A stretch of DNA of 64,000 nt from JAVJSU01 sp040219275 (GCA_040219275.1 JAVJSU010000032.1:1-64000); one strand, 5' to 3'. Positions 1 through 9,162 are shown, numbered from the stretch's first letter. Notes: generated from the sequence alone by a model not told the origin. Numbers and translations are program-made.

Positions 1-2
1 AC

Positions 3-140
3 ACCGAGGTTGACCGCACTGACCGCCACGACTTGAGTATTTTTCGCGTCGGCTGGGATTGGTTAGAACGACGATTCGTCTTTGATGATCCCATTCCTAT
101 TCTCTTCAGACCGAACTTCTGTTTGATGTCCGGTTGCTAG
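3..140 (+). CDS. C-terminal fragment of a protein cut by the window edge, possibly a transposase
   Basis: An open frame enters from the left edge and stops with TAG at 138-140, giving 45 residues. The composition looks like real protein (IFRVGWDWLERR, then a short hydrophobic stretch PIPILFRPN). The pattern of a basic or aromatic helix ending shortly before the stop resembles the last residues of IS4-type transposases, but this is only a resemblance. No inverted repeat marking an insertion-sequence end was found between here and the next gene. The next gene is on the same strand about 200 bases on. Confidence 0.4.
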   Translation, partial: TEVDRTDRHDLSIFRVGWDWLERRFVFDDPIPILFRPNFCLMSGC

Positions 141-337
141 TGTAATTTTAAAAATAACTGAATTTTTGCGCCCAACAACTGCTTACTACAAGTGTATCAG
201 TAAATGGTGGCGTGATGGGGGATGGTCGTCATAGGTTTGTCATGGTAATTGTCCTAGCAAATCAGACACGAAAAATATATTTCATAAAACCCGCGCACCT
301 GTTAAGCTGATTGTTTAAAAAACGGGAAGCGAGAACG

Positions 338-1033
338 ATGAAAACGATTGGATTAATTGGCGGGATGAGCTGGGAATCCTCACTGGAATATTATCGGATC
401 ATCAACGAAGCGGTGAAAGCACGCCTCGGTGGGTTGCATTCGGCGGATTGTTTGATGTATTCGTTCGATTTTGCGGAGATCGAAGCCCTGCAAATGTCCG
501 GTGATTGGGAAACCGCCACAGAGCGGATGATCGAGGCGGCGCAACGGCTGGAAAAAGGCGGGGCGCGCTGTGTGGTGATCTGCACGAATACCATGCACAA
601 AATGGCGGATGCGGTGCAAAACGCGATTGATCTGCCGTTGATTCACATTGCGGATGCGACGGCGGAAGTTATCAAAGCGCAGGGAATCAAAAATATTGGC
701 TTACTCGGCACGAAATTTACGATGCAGGAGGCGTTTTACAAAGGTCGGTTGGTTGACGATCATGCGTTAAATGTCCTCGTGCCACCCACCGCCGATGACA
801 TCGCTACCATCAATCGCATCATCTATGACGAACTCGTACTCGGCGAGATCAACTCCGGCTCACGAGATCAATATGTGACGATCATCGAAAAGTTACGGGG
901 CGCGGGCGCAGAGGGTGTGATCCTCGGTTGCACGGAAATCGGCTTGCTGATTAAGCCGGAAGATAGCCCCATCCCGACTTTCGATACCACCTATATCCAC
1001 ACGTTGGCGGCGGTGGACTTTGCGCTGGCATAA
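338..1033 (+). CDS. aspartate/glutamate racemase family protein
   Basis: A 231-residue protein of the Asp/Glu racemase superfamily, which interconverts D- and L-amino acids without a cofactor using two cysteines. It opens with the family signature MKTIGLIGGMSWESS. The two expected catalytic cysteines are visible in CTNT (Cys82) and GCTE (Cys198). Length is typical for the family. The frame is open from a TTG at 311, but the ATG at 338 gives the canonical N-terminus, so that start is used. The small membrane gene follows 38 bases later on the same strand and could be co-transcribed. Aspartate is the most likely substrate for this GGMSWESS subgroup (YgeA-like), which is an inference. Confidence 0.88.
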   Translation: MKTIGLIGGMSWESSLEYYRIINEAVKARLGGLHSADCLMYSFDFAEIEALQMSGDWETATERMIEAAQRLEKGGARCVVICTNTMHKMADAVQNAIDLPLIHIADATAEVIKAQGIKNIGLLGTKFTMQEAFYKGRLVDDHALNVLVPPTADDIATINRIIYDELVLGEINSGSRDQYVTIIEKLRGAGAEGVILGCTEIGLLIKPEDSPIPTFDTTYIHTLAAVDFALA

Positions 1034-1071
1034 TGGTTTATTCGTGCCTATGTTAGCAGGAGCAACCCGCC

Positions 1072-1428
1072 ATGACGCTTGATTGGAATAAAACCCTGCC
1101 TGTTGTTGTATCCATTGCCATCATCATCTCGATTGCGATTTTGCGGAATTATTCACGTACCTTTGCATCGATTGTCGCCGTCATGCCGATCAACATTCCG
1201 CTGGGCATGTGGATTGTTTATTCCGGCGAGTCGGATAAACAGGCGGCATTGGCGGATTTTAGCCAATCGTTATTACTGAATATCGTGCCGACTTTTGTGT
1301 TTATGGTGGTGGCGTGGCAGATGACCCGCGCCGATTGGGGACTCGCGCCGACGATTCTGGCAGGATATGCGGTGTGGGCAGTGTCTATGCTGATCGTATT
1401 TTATGTACGCGGGCTATTTGGAGGATAA
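1072..1428 (+). CDS. small membrane protein, GlpM/DUF3147-like
   Basis: A 118-residue hydrophobic protein with about four predicted membrane helices (residues about 8-25, 33-50, 66-84 and 93-113). A helix-loop with DKQAALADFSQS and a following long helix resemble the GlpM/DUF3147 family of small inner-membrane proteins. The resemblance is from memory of the family pattern and is moderate. The start ATG has GGAG-like purines (GCAGGAGCAA) just upstream. It lies 38 bases after the racemase gene on the same strand, so the two may form an operon. Function is unknown. Confidence 0.7.
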   Translation: MTLDWNKTLPVVVSIAIIISIAILRNYSRTFASIVAVMPINIPLGMWIVYSGESDKQAALADFSQSLLLNIVPTFVFMVVAWQMTRADWGLAPTILAGYAVWAVSMLIVFYVRGLFGG

Positions 1429-1552
1429 GTAGGAACTTCAACAAGAAAAAAGCGGACGTTGTAAGTCACAAGCCCGCTAGATGTGTAAGCGATTTTTATA
1501 AATGACGATATCGTAATGGCGAGGGTCGGCGATGTCTAATGTCATTTTATGT

Positions 1553-2113
1553 CTATGCAAGCTGACGCTCTGGTTTCTGTGCTTTTTTCACTGTTTTTAC
1601 TTGAATGAAGGTCGCCAAACGTCCCATAAAAATATGATCGCCTGTCGTGATTTTGTGCGATGCGCCACGAAGTAAACGTGTGCCGTTGACGTGAACGCCA
1701 TTTGAACTGCCGACATCCATAATGGTGGGGATGCCGTTGGTGTTGTCGATGATGGCGTGCATACGGGATACACCACTTTCAATCCCGCGATAGGGTGTCA
1801 GGTCAATATCAGGATTTTGCATATTTTCCGGCGCGTTCCGTCCGATTAAGACTTTCTTGCCGGGTGGGATAATAAATGGTTTTGTCGCGCCACGCACATA
1901 AAAGACGATGGCGGTCTGGTGTGTTGCGCGATGCGCTGGCTCAAGTTTGGCGGTTGCGCCACCGACGAGTTCATCCACAAACGGGGCAGTCTCGACGGTT
2001 TCTAGTACGCTGTCTGACTTCTGATCTTTCACATCAACAATGTTGTAGGCGCAATCATCGCAAAACATCATGCCTGCGCGGTTACGAAATCCACAATCTG
2101 GACACATTTTCAT
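1553..2113 (-). CDS. zinc-ribbon FHA-domain protein
   Basis: A 186-residue soluble protein. The N-terminus holds a short zinc ribbon with two pairs of cysteines, CPDC at residues 4-7 and CDDC at 18-21. After a linker comes a forkhead-associated domain (about residues 85-170) with the typical GR...DI.L..Y.....SR.HA.I and SSNGVHVNGTRL elements. FHA domains bind phosphothreonine peptides, so this is a candidate reader of Ser/Thr kinase signalling. A kinase-like receptor lies elsewhere in the window, but no link is shown. GGAG lies just upstream of the ATG on the minus strand. Confidence 0.87.
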   Translation of the reverse strand: MKMCPDCGFRNRAGMMFCDDCAYNIVDVKDQKSDSVLETVETAPFVDELVGGATAKLEPAHRATHQTAIVFYVRGATKPFIIPPGKKVLIGRNAPENMQNPDIDLTPYRGIESGVSRMHAIIDNTNGIPTIMDVGSSNGVHVNGTRLLRGASHKITTGDHIFMGRLATFIQVKTVKKAQKPERQLA

Positions 2114-2390
2114 GATAGCTCTCTCCTCATAGCATTAGTCTGTAGAAGCTGATGACCACCGCCTCTCTTAACGGTGGTATAAGTAACACTCTTATATTAC
2201 GTAGTATAACCCGATTTTTGTGAAATATTCTGAAATTTTCGTGCAATTTAAGTTTGTTCGGCTTAACAAATGTTACGGATTATAAACTTAGAAGGGTGAA
2301 AGTAGCGGTTTGGGGGGTAAATTCGGGTCGCTATGATTTGAAATACGACGTTACGTAAAAACTTAATTCTTATCTTAATAAGCCTGACAC
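2114..2390. other. intergenic region between two minus-strand genes
   Basis: This stretch is AT-rich and has no credible gene. The short minus-strand open frame that runs through it has no protein-like composition. It should hold the FHA gene promoter near 2190-2240, but no convincing -35/-10 pair with normal spacing was found. Confidence 0.5.
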
Positions 2391-2416
2391 AAAAAAACCG
2401 CGCCATGTGGACGCGG
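2391..2416 (-). terminator. rho-independent terminator after the WD40 gene
   Basis: On the minus strand a stem CCGCG(TCCA)...CGCGG is followed by seven U. It sits 20 bases after the WD40 gene stop. The same 29 bases, including three flanking bases, recur at 5211-5239. Confidence 0.8.
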
Positions 2417-2435
2417 CTTTGCATATCTTTGGCGG

Positions 2436-5090
2436 TCAGTCTGTGATGCCCCACATGCGGATCGTCTGGTCACTACTTGCCGTAACCATAAACGCGCCAT
2501 CCGCACTAAAGCGCAATTGGGTGACGGTATTGGTGTGTCCGCTCAGTGTACGGATCAATTCCCATGTGGTGGTGTCATAGATCAAAATGTTATTTCGATC
2601 TAATGCGACAAATAAACTGCCGTCGGGAGAAAAGTACACTCTATCCGTCAATATCGCGCCAAGCGACTCAACGCGTTCTGTTTGATCGAGTAAATCAGTG
2701 ATTCGAACAAGGCTTTCCAGCACATCTCGATTTTCGCCGCGTTCCACCGATGCCAGTATCTGGTTATTTCGGGTTAACGCGAAGCCACGCCAGTAATTGA
2801 TGAACGGTATATTGACGATTAATGCGCCGCTTTCCACTTGCCACAACAAGAACGACTCCTCAAGTGCTGTATCACCACCATCCTGCAAGACGACAATGAA
2901 GTTTCCATCAGGGCTATAGTCATAAAACCAAAACTCTGTGTAAATCGGACTGAAAGTTTGTAAGAGTTCACCGCTTAGCACATCGAAGACAAGTATGCTT
3001 TCTGCGTCATTGTAGGCAATCGTATCTCCCATCGGGCTGATGGCTAAGCGATTGCTCATGATGGTGAACCGTTCCGTACCGCTTGCCATCTCTCGCATTG
3101 ATAGATTGCCTTCTGGCGTAGGGAAAATACCCAACAAGGTGCCATTTACATCGTAAAACACCTGTCGGGGTTCTTCCGGCAAAGGATTGATGATGTCGCC
3201 GAGCAGTTCGCCCGTTTGAACATTCCATTGGCGAAGATTGCTAATGAGGATAGTTTCATCCAGATTCAATGCGAAATTCGTTCCTGTACCGACAAATGCG
3301 ACCTTTCCTAAAAGCGTTTGGGATGCAACCTCCCAAACACTCATATTTCCATCTGTGCCAGTTGACCGAATGAAGGCGCTATTTGGGCTAAACGATAAGT
3401 CACGGATGCCACCGCTCATTCCTGTTAAGACACCAACCTCTGCATAAGTTTGCCCATCAATCAGTAAAATTTCGCCGTCCGCTGTGCTCACCGCCAATAG
3501 GGATTGGTCCGCGTTCAGCGCAACTGCATCAGCATTTATATTGAGACCCTCAAGCGGTGTGAAAAAGCGTTCTCCACTCAATATTTGCGGCGCGCCATTG
3601 ATGTTGATTGAGAAACCCGAAGACTCTGTTAAGTATGTCAATCCGCCCAATGTATTGATAGGCGCATTGGCGGGTTGCGTAAAGTTGTAGCTGAATCTGC
3701 TCATGCGTTCGCTCGTTTGAAGGTCAAATTCTTCAACACGATAGAAAAATGATTGCGTTATATCGCCGATCATTTCCTCCCGAAAAATCAAAATATGCGA
3801 ACGGGTAGCATCAAGTGTCCAATCTGCAATGACAATATTAAACTCATAATTCACAGGAACGCGGATTTCTGCCGTGCTGATATTGAAGATTTCGATTTGC
3901 GAACGCCCAACGACCATGACTTCTGTATCAGACAGGAAGGCGATTTCACATCTACTATTGCAAATGATCTGTGTGGTGTGGCTCCGTGTTGGCGTGAATA
4001 CATCCTGAATATCCCAGATCGTTAAGTTATTGTTGCTGACTATGGCAAGTGAATGTGCATCTTCGCTCAGGGCAATGTCAATATTATTGGTGGGTTCGGT
4101 TTCAATCGTGGACAACAATGCCCATGTGTCCGTATCCCATATCCGAACAGCACCGTCCCTGCTTGCCGTAAATAACAAACTGCCGTTAGCGTTGTACAAT
4201 AAGTTTTGCGTAAATGCGCCAATCTCTTTCAAGAGTTGCGGCGGGGATTCAAGTTGATTGATGGCATAAATACGAACATCCGCCGAACCAGCTACGGCAA
4301 TAGATGCACTATCCGGCGACCATACTGCATCAACTAGCTGACCATCACCGAGAATTTGGATTGTTTCTAAGTCAGCGATATTTTCACTTGAGATCGTATT
4401 TGGCGATAGCTCTCTAAGGGTATTTGGCGATTGTTCCAGTGGATTTTGACCAGCGTCCCATGTTGCCGTTGGCAAGGGTTGCAACAGAGATTGACCAACG
4501 GGTCTTACACCGCCGTACTCACTGCCATCGGATTGAACGGCAAGAATCCAACCCTGAATATCTTCAAATTCAACCGTAACCCACGCCCCATACCCCGAAC
4601 ACATCATGTCATCCATAACATCGAAGGTCTGATCCTGTTCGATCTCTGCAAGTTGTGTTGCTGAAAACACAGGTTGCTCATAGATAGTGGCGTTATAAAC
4701 TGTAAGGCGTGCTGGCGTACCCAAAACGAGCGGATTTTCGCATGATTGAGAAGGGGTCAGCAGATATTCATTTGCTGTCGCTTCAACGACCCAGCCAAAC
4801 ACATCTTGACCTATAACAGAAATTTGTCTCCAGAGATAACCATCCACACAAACCGGGTCTGACCACTCCAGATGAAGTTCGGTATCGAGTGATAAGGGTA
4901 AAATTTCGGGCGCGTTGATTGAGGGTTGGGCGTATACATGCCATCCCTCTTCCGCCACGTATACAAATTGATCGGGAAAGAATTGAGTAGGCAATATTCC
5001 AGCACACGGATCGTCCTGTGCAATCGTCGGGATACTTGAGATTAGAGAGATAGCAAACAACACAATCGTCACAACGCGCATCAATTTCAT
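2436..5090 (-). CDS. secreted SH3 and WD40 repeat protein
   Basis: An 884-residue exported protein. A signal peptide (MKLMRVVTIVLFAIS..., ending IAQ) precedes two bacterial SH3-like segments, each with a GW(V/I) core, at about residues 30-105 and 120-185. From about residue 245 to the end there are WD40-type beta-propeller blades. The last is the clearest, with GHTNTV, SADG and DQTIRMWG. Propellers are binding scaffolds, so this is probably a cell-surface or extracellular binding protein. The frame is open to 5114, but the ATG at 5090 gives a clean signal peptide and is preferred. Single-gene unit bounded by two identical terminators. Confidence 0.85.
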   Translation of the reverse strand: MKLMRVVTIVLFAISLISSIPTIAQDDPCAGILPTQFFPDQFVYVAEEGWHVYAQPSINAPEILPLSLDTELHLEWSDPVCVDGYLWRQISVIGQDVFGWVVEATANEYLLTPSQSCENPLVLGTPARLTVYNATIYEQPVFSATQLAEIEQDQTFDVMDDMMCSGYGAWVTVEFEDIQGWILAVQSDGSEYGGVRPVGQSLLQPLPTATWDAGQNPLEQSPNTLRELSPNTISSENIADLETIQILGDGQLVDAVWSPDSASIAVAGSADVRIYAINQLESPPQLLKEIGAFTQNLLYNANGSLLFTASRDGAVRIWDTDTWALLSTIETEPTNNIDIALSEDAHSLAIVSNNNLTIWDIQDVFTPTRSHTTQIICNSRCEIAFLSDTEVMVVGRSQIEIFNISTAEIRVPVNYEFNIVIADWTLDATRSHILIFREEMIGDITQSFFYRVEEFDLQTSERMSRFSYNFTQPANAPINTLGGLTYLTESSGFSININGAPQILSGERFFTPLEGLNINADAVALNADQSLLAVSTADGEILLIDGQTYAEVGVLTGMSGGIRDLSFSPNSAFIRSTGTDGNMSVWEVASQTLLGKVAFVGTGTNFALNLDETILISNLRQWNVQTGELLGDIINPLPEEPRQVFYDVNGTLLGIFPTPEGNLSMREMASGTERFTIMSNRLAISPMGDTIAYNDAESILVFDVLSGELLQTFSPIYTEFWFYDYSPDGNFIVVLQDGGDTALEESFLLWQVESGALIVNIPFINYWRGFALTRNNQILASVERGENRDVLESLVRITDLLDQTERVESLGAILTDRVYFSPDGSLFVALDRNNILIYDTTTWELIRTLSGHTNTVTQLRFSADGAFMVTASSDQTIRMWGITD

Positions 5091-5213
5091 AGCATTCCGA
5101 TCGCCGATTGGCATTTTAGTTTATATGACTAACAGAAATCATAAGGTAAATTGTAATGGTAGCGCAAAATTTAGCGAGATTGTATTAAGAAGGTTTATGG
5201 ATTTGTGGGGCAC

Positions 5214-5239
5214 AAAAAAACCGCGCCATGTGGACGCGG
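5214..5239 (-). terminator. rho-independent terminator after the small Cys-rich gene
   Basis: Minus-strand hairpin CCGCG(TCCA)...CGCGG followed by seven U, 30 bases after the stop of the 96-residue gene. It is identical to the terminator at 2391-2416, which suggests a recent copy. Confidence 0.8.
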
Positions 5240-5268
5240 TGTAAATGGTAATCGTCGATAACAGAAGT

Positions 5269-5559
5269 TTAGGTGTAGGAGTAGGTGTTCTCATTGCGAT
5301 AGATGATGGTTTCTTCTCGCTCTACATCGTTGCGGAATGCACCCTGACCGGCTTCCAGCACCACCCATACGGATGTGGCGAAGACATTTTCCACAGTGGC
5401 GACGGTCATCAGGCGTTCCCAGTACAAACATTCCTGACAACACACAAATCCTTCCGTACCCTTACGGACTGCACCGGAAATATTCATGGTTTGTTGTTGG
5501 AGTTGTGTACCACCACAACGGCATTGTCCATGTTTAAATGCACTAACGACCTGAGACAT
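5269..5559 (-). CDS. hypothetical Cys-rich small protein
   Basis: A 96-residue soluble protein of unknown function. It carries CRCGG at residues 14-18 and CCQEC at 40-44, an arrangement that could bind one zinc ion. Between them lies a segment GAVRKGTEGFVC. The strand choice rests on the terminator placed 30 bases after this stop in the right orientation, and on an AAAGG box upstream of the ATG. An overlapping frame on the plus strand has neither. The C-terminus is acidic then Tyr-rich. No family is recognised. Confidence 0.6.
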   Translation of the reverse strand: MSQVVSAFKHGQCRCGGTQLQQQTMNISGAVRKGTEGFVCCQECLYWERLMTVATVENVFATSVWVVLEAGQGAFRNDVEREETIIYRNENTYSYT

Positions 5560-5743
5560 ATAAGACCTTTGGGACTACGTGATTAGGTTGGCATATAAAA
5601 AAAATTGACTACCCTGCTATTAAATATACACCAAACAAACTATTTATGTACAGAACCCAAACCTTTACGTATGCGAAAGCATTCACCTCAGGGATGAATG
5701 CTCTCTACGCTGTATCAATGCGATGTTTACGTTTCTAACCTGT

Positions 5744-7054
5744 TTAGCGTAAGTAAATGCTCATTGCGCCGATTGAACCGCCCCCGGCATGGCTGATAAG
5801 CAGGGTATAGGTACCATTTTCCGGGATGGTGAACTCGTTGATGAGTGCGTTCAGGCTGTCGCCTCCGTCATCATCGCCGGCGATGGGTTCCCCGTTTGCG
5901 TCTAACAAAATGATGATCGGGTCAGCCTGTGTGCTTTCTGCGCTGATGGTGATGACCTGTCCGGCTTCGCCCTCGAATTGGGTTTCAAAGACATAGCGCG
6001 GTTGCATATTGAGCGTTAATGCTGTTGTGGTGGTCAGGTCATCCAATGTGACGCGTTCAACTTCCCATGTATTCATCAACCGTTGAAATTCTGTTCCAGC
6101 GGTCTGCACATCACCCATGAGCGCGGCGATTGTCCCCCGTGTGATGAAATTATTGACGTGGTTGGGGTCTAAATGTTCGGCGCGGGTCGCATCCAGCAGG
6201 GCGGCATCAAACAGACCGAGTTCGGCACGGGCGACACTACGTTCCCAGTAACCATACTCAAATTCCGGTAGGATGCGGACAAGTTGTTCAAAGTCGAACA
6301 GGGCGGCGCTGAAATTATCGAGCGTGACATAAGACCGTCCGCGATAGTAAAAGGCATCGGCGTTGTTCGGATCGAGCACAATCGCCTGTGAATAGAGATC
6401 AATCGCGCCCGCATAATCACGACGATCATAAGCGGTATCTGCGCTGGCAAGCAGATTTTGTACCTGTGCGACAGTCGCATCAACGGTGGTGCTGGAGGCG
6501 ACGGGCACGGCTTGATTCGTGTCTAATTGTGCTCTGCTGAGATTATATTCCGCCCAGTTGGTCTCCAGACCGAGGTCAATCGCCCGTTCAAAATCGGCGA
6601 CGGCGCTGACGGCGTTCCCGCGAATGTGTTGCACCAGTCCACGATTGTTGTAGGCGTATGCCATGTTGCCGTCCAGTGTGATGGCGCTATTGAAATCGTC
6701 TAGCGCGGCATCAAGATTATCCTGTGTGTAGTAGAGCCAGCCACGATTGTTATACGCGACGGCGTAATCTTCATCTATCGTAATTGCCTGTGTGTAATCG
6801 GCGATGGCGAGATCAACATTGCCGAGTTCACGATAGACATTCCCGCGCCAGTTGAAGTCCACCGCGCTTTCGGGGTCCAGTGCCACCGCACAGCTAAAGC
6901 TATTCAGCGCGTCGGTGAAGTTGCCGGCGGTATATTGTTCGTTGCCGATCATATTGTGATTGATGCTGGTGTCGCAATTGCTCTGTGCAAAGGTGGGCAC
7001 TGCGGCGATGCTGATAACGGTTGTCAGGACACATGAGAGGATAAAACGTTTCAT
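5744..7054 (-). CDS. secreted TPR protein with C-terminal pre-peptidase-like domain
   Basis: A 436-residue exported protein with a signal peptide ending TFAQ at about residue 24. About seven tetratricopeptide repeats follow in two blocks (residues about 27-165 and 195-315), showing repeats of A.NNRG..Y and D.AI.DY..AI. Residues about 340-436 look like a PPC (bacterial pre-peptidase C-terminal) beta domain, with FEGEAGQVITIS, DDDGGDSLNA and GTYTLLIS. TPRs bind protein partners and PPC domains are common on secreted proteins, so a surface scaffold role is likely. A GGAGC box precedes the ATG. A small hairpin (8-bp stem, 5678-5702) lies downstream without a T-run. Confidence 0.87.
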   Translation of the reverse strand: MKRFILSCVLTTVISIAAVPTFAQSNCDTSINHNMIGNEQYTAGNFTDALNSFSCAVALDPESAVDFNWRGNVYRELGNVDLAIADYTQAITIDEDYAVAYNNRGWLYYTQDNLDAALDDFNSAITLDGNMAYAYNNRGLVQHIRGNAVSAVADFERAIDLGLETNWAEYNLSRAQLDTNQAVPVASSTTVDATVAQVQNLLASADTAYDRRDYAGAIDLYSQAIVLDPNNADAFYYRGRSYVTLDNFSAALFDFEQLVRILPEFEYGYWERSVARAELGLFDAALLDATRAEHLDPNHVNNFITRGTIAALMGDVQTAGTEFQRLMNTWEVERVTLDDLTTTTALTLNMQPRYVFETQFEGEAGQVITISAESTQADPIIILLDANGEPIAGDDDGGDSLNALINEFTIPENGTYTLLISHAGGGSIGAMSIYLR

Positions 7055-7147
7055 TATGATTGCTCCTTGAGCGTGATTAAGTTTGACTTGATGTCCTCAC
7101 AATAGAGCAATTTGGCAGATGCTACAGCACGCGGATTATGCCCTTAC

Positions 7148-7213
7148 CCTACCGCTACCCTACGCCAAAAAGAACGCAGGTCGGGCGTATTTTCCGCGTA
7201 GGGTTGGGGTAGG
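7148..7213. repeat. imperfect inverted repeat
   Basis: Two paired arms (7148-7165 and 7196-7213) match over CCTACC/GGTAGG and ACCCTACGC/GCGTAGGGT with a 3-base internal loop. The element lies between two minus-strand genes, just after the stop of the 234-residue membrane protein. It has no T-run on either strand, so it may act as an RNA stabiliser or weak terminator. Confidence 0.5.
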
Positions 7214-7230
7214 TTTGAGGCGGGCGAGTG

Positions 7231-7935
7231 TTAATGGTTGGTGGTTAGACTGTCAATTTCGTAGAGGATAGTGCCGCCGTTGCTCACGATCAGGCGATCC
7301 CCGCGCAGGGTCAACCGGACATCAAAATCGTAGCGCGGACCTTCGATGCGGAAAATTTCCTCACAGAGAAAGGCATTTTGATCGCACTCGTACAGGAGAA
7401 AATGATCGCGGAAAAACGGGTCTTCTTCCATTACTAGCAGATAGCGCGCATCGGAGACCGTCAGATCATCCAGCGGAATCAGCACAAAATTCTGACCGGA
7501 CAGAATCGTATAGGCGACGATGGAGACCGTCATGAGCGAGATGAAGGCTTTCAAATCCGGCACGATGGGTTGATAGGTTTCGGGGTCAAGTGGAGAGATA
7601 CCGCGTGAGACAAAATAGGGAATGGCATAGGCACAGGTCAACGTCACCGTGATGACCGTTCCCCAATAGGCAAGCGGGCGAATGGCGAAGAACAGGCGAC
7701 GCAGAGGGTAGATAAATTTGTCGCCGGGTGGAAAATTTGCGGAGATTGCCAACAAAATCACGGACGCGATCATCAGCGTGAGCAACCACAATCCACGCCA
7801 GCGCATGAAGTCTTGAAATCCACGCCATACGCGCTGAATGGGCGAAGCGAATTGTCCTATGCTCCGCCCGTTTGCCCGCTCATCCGAGGGGGATTTACTC
7901 AAGGTTGGGTGTCGCGCTCCACGTTTCGCTGACAT
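7231..7935 (-). CDS. hypothetical three-helix membrane protein
   Basis: A protein of about 234 residues with a basic N-terminus, then three hydrophobic helices (LWLLTLMIASVILLA; a second with VITVTLTCAYAIPYF; a third with FISLMTVSIVAYTIL). A soluble C-terminal domain of about 85 residues follows. No known family. It overlaps the end of the upstream tail-tube-like gene by about 40 bases, so the two are probably co-translated. The start is uncertain: a TTG at 7947 and ATGs at 7935 and 7806 are all possible, and none has a strong ribosome site. Confidence 0.6.
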   Translation of the reverse strand: MSAKRGARHPTLSKSPSDERANGRSIGQFASPIQRVWRGFQDFMRWRGLWLLTLMIASVILLAISANFPPGDKFIYPLRRLFFAIRPLAYWGTVITVTLTCAYAIPYFVSRGISPLDPETYQPIVPDLKAFISLMTVSIVAYTILSGQNFVLIPLDDLTVSDARYLLVMEEDPFFRDHFLLYECDQNAFLCEEIFRIEGPRYDFDVRLTLRGDRLIVSNGGTILYEIDSLTTNH

Positions 7936-8338
7936 CAGCGTAATCAATGGTGACGCGTTCTTCGATCATCTCGGCAGAGCCACTGTTAAAATCTGAGTAG
8001 CTAACGGAGATGATGTACGCGCCGGAGAATGTCCAGCGGCGGGTTTCTACACCATCATCAATGGCGACGACGGACAGTGTACGCGTGGGGCGCGCTTCTG
8101 AATTTTTCGCGGAAATTGTTTCCCGTAGCCATTTGTTAAACGGATTGTTGCCGTCGCGCTGTACCATCTTAGCGAGCCTAAACGGTAAGGTTTGTGCTTT
8201 ACGGTCTCCATCGAGCTTGAAGGTTGTCATGCCACTGACGCTAAACACCCCGCTCAGGGTTTCGCCATTCACCTCTACGGCGAATTCGTTGGCAACAAGG
8301 CTATCCACTTCTACAAGATGATTGCCATTTTCACTCAT
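7895..8338 (-). CDS. phage tail tube (gp19/TIGR02241)-like protein
   Basis: A 147-residue protein resembling the T4 gp19 tail-tube family found in phage tails and contractile injection systems. Supporting pattern: an N-terminal FAVEVNGETLSGVFSVSG segment (the family has a short beta strand then G.FSEVSG), a central NPFNKWLRE, and a C-terminal half with TLSVVAIDD, RRWTFSGAY and EMIEERVTIDYADV, which matches the usual order of the family. No sheath, baseplate, tape measure or terminase gene is nearby. A strong AAGGAG box precedes the ATG. Function here is not known. It overlaps a downstream membrane-protein gene. Confidence 0.68.
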   Translation of the reverse strand: MSENGNHLVEVDSLVANEFAVEVNGETLSGVFSVSGMTTFKLDGDRKAQTLPFRLAKMVQRDGNNPFNKWLRETISAKNSEARPTRTLSVVAIDDGVETRRWTFSGAYIISVSYSDFNSGSAEMIEERVTIDYADVSETWSATPNLE

Positions 8339-8556
8339 CGGTTGTTCTCCTTAAACGTTGTATTTATCGCAAAAAAGTTGCCTCCATTGTAGCGCAATCT
8401 GCCAGATGAGGATACAAGCGACGGTTTTATCACTTCCATCGGTGGCTTTTAGACGCTGAATTGGTGCAACAAATTGTCAAGGACTTCTGTCTTGTACATT
8501 GTTCCGTAAATCACTACTATCTAGCATGGGAATTTTTTGAGTGCAAAGGAACACGC

Positions 8557-9162
8557 ATGAAATTATTGATCGGGTCGACCAACACGGGCAAAGTTCACGA
8601 ATACGGTATTTTGCTGGCAGATGCCGATGTTGAGGTGGTTGGTCTGGCGGATGTTGGGCTGGGGGATATGGATGTGGAAGAAAACGGTACGACGTTCGAG
8701 GAAAACGCAATCATCAAGGCAAAAGCCTATGCGCAGGCGAGTGGTCTGGCGGCGTTGGCGGATGACAGTGGCATTTGTGTGGATGCGCTGGATGGCAGAC
8801 CGGGCTTATATTCCGCACGCTATGGTGGCGCGGGCTTAGATAATGCGGGTCGTCGTCGTAAATTGCTGGGTGAGTTAGAGGCTGTACCGGACGAAAAACG
8901 GGGCGCGGAATTTGTGTGTGTGATCGCCGTCGCCTTACCTGATGGCGACACTGTGCATCTGGCAGAGGGCATTTGCCGGGGCAGTATCGCACAGACGGAA
9001 AGCACGGGCATTAGCGGTTTCGGCTATGATCCGGTGTTCATTCCTGAAGGTTATGACCGCACGTTTGCCGATATTTCCGATGACGAGAAAAATGAACTCA
9101 GTCATCGGGGACGGGCGGCAAAGAAAATCATAGCGACATTGAATCAGCTAGCGGCGCGTTAA
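8557..9162 (+). CDS. rdgB: RdgB/HAM1 non-canonical purine NTP pyrophosphatase
   Basis: A 201-residue house-cleaning enzyme that hydrolyses dITP, ITP and XTP to the monophosphate plus pyrophosphate, keeping deaminated purines out of DNA and RNA. The family motifs are all present: STNTGK near the N-terminus for nucleotide binding, DDSGICVDALDGRPG with the catalytic acidic residues, FGYDPVF, and SHRGRA near the end. Start at ATG 8557, preceded by AAAGGA. The longer open frame upstream is not protein-like. The 3' end overlaps the convergent gene by 35 bases. Confidence 0.96.
   Translation: MKLLIGSTNTGKVHEYGILLADADVEVVGLADVGLGDMDVEENGTTFEENAIIKAKAYAQASGLAALADDSGICVDALDGRPGLYSARYGGAGLDNAGRRRKLLGELEAVPDEKRGAEFVCVIAVALPDGDTVHLAEGICRGSIAQTESTGISGFGYDPVFIPEGYDRTFADISDDEKNELSHRGRAAKKIIATLNQLAAR

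Noticed and set aside
5245..5586. 113-residue frame on the plus strand
   Set aside because: It overlaps the Cys-rich minus-strand gene, which has a terminator in the right direction.
7231..8338. Prophage or contractile injection system
   Set aside because: Only one tail-tube-like gene is present; no sheath, baseplate, capsid, terminase or integrase gene was seen.
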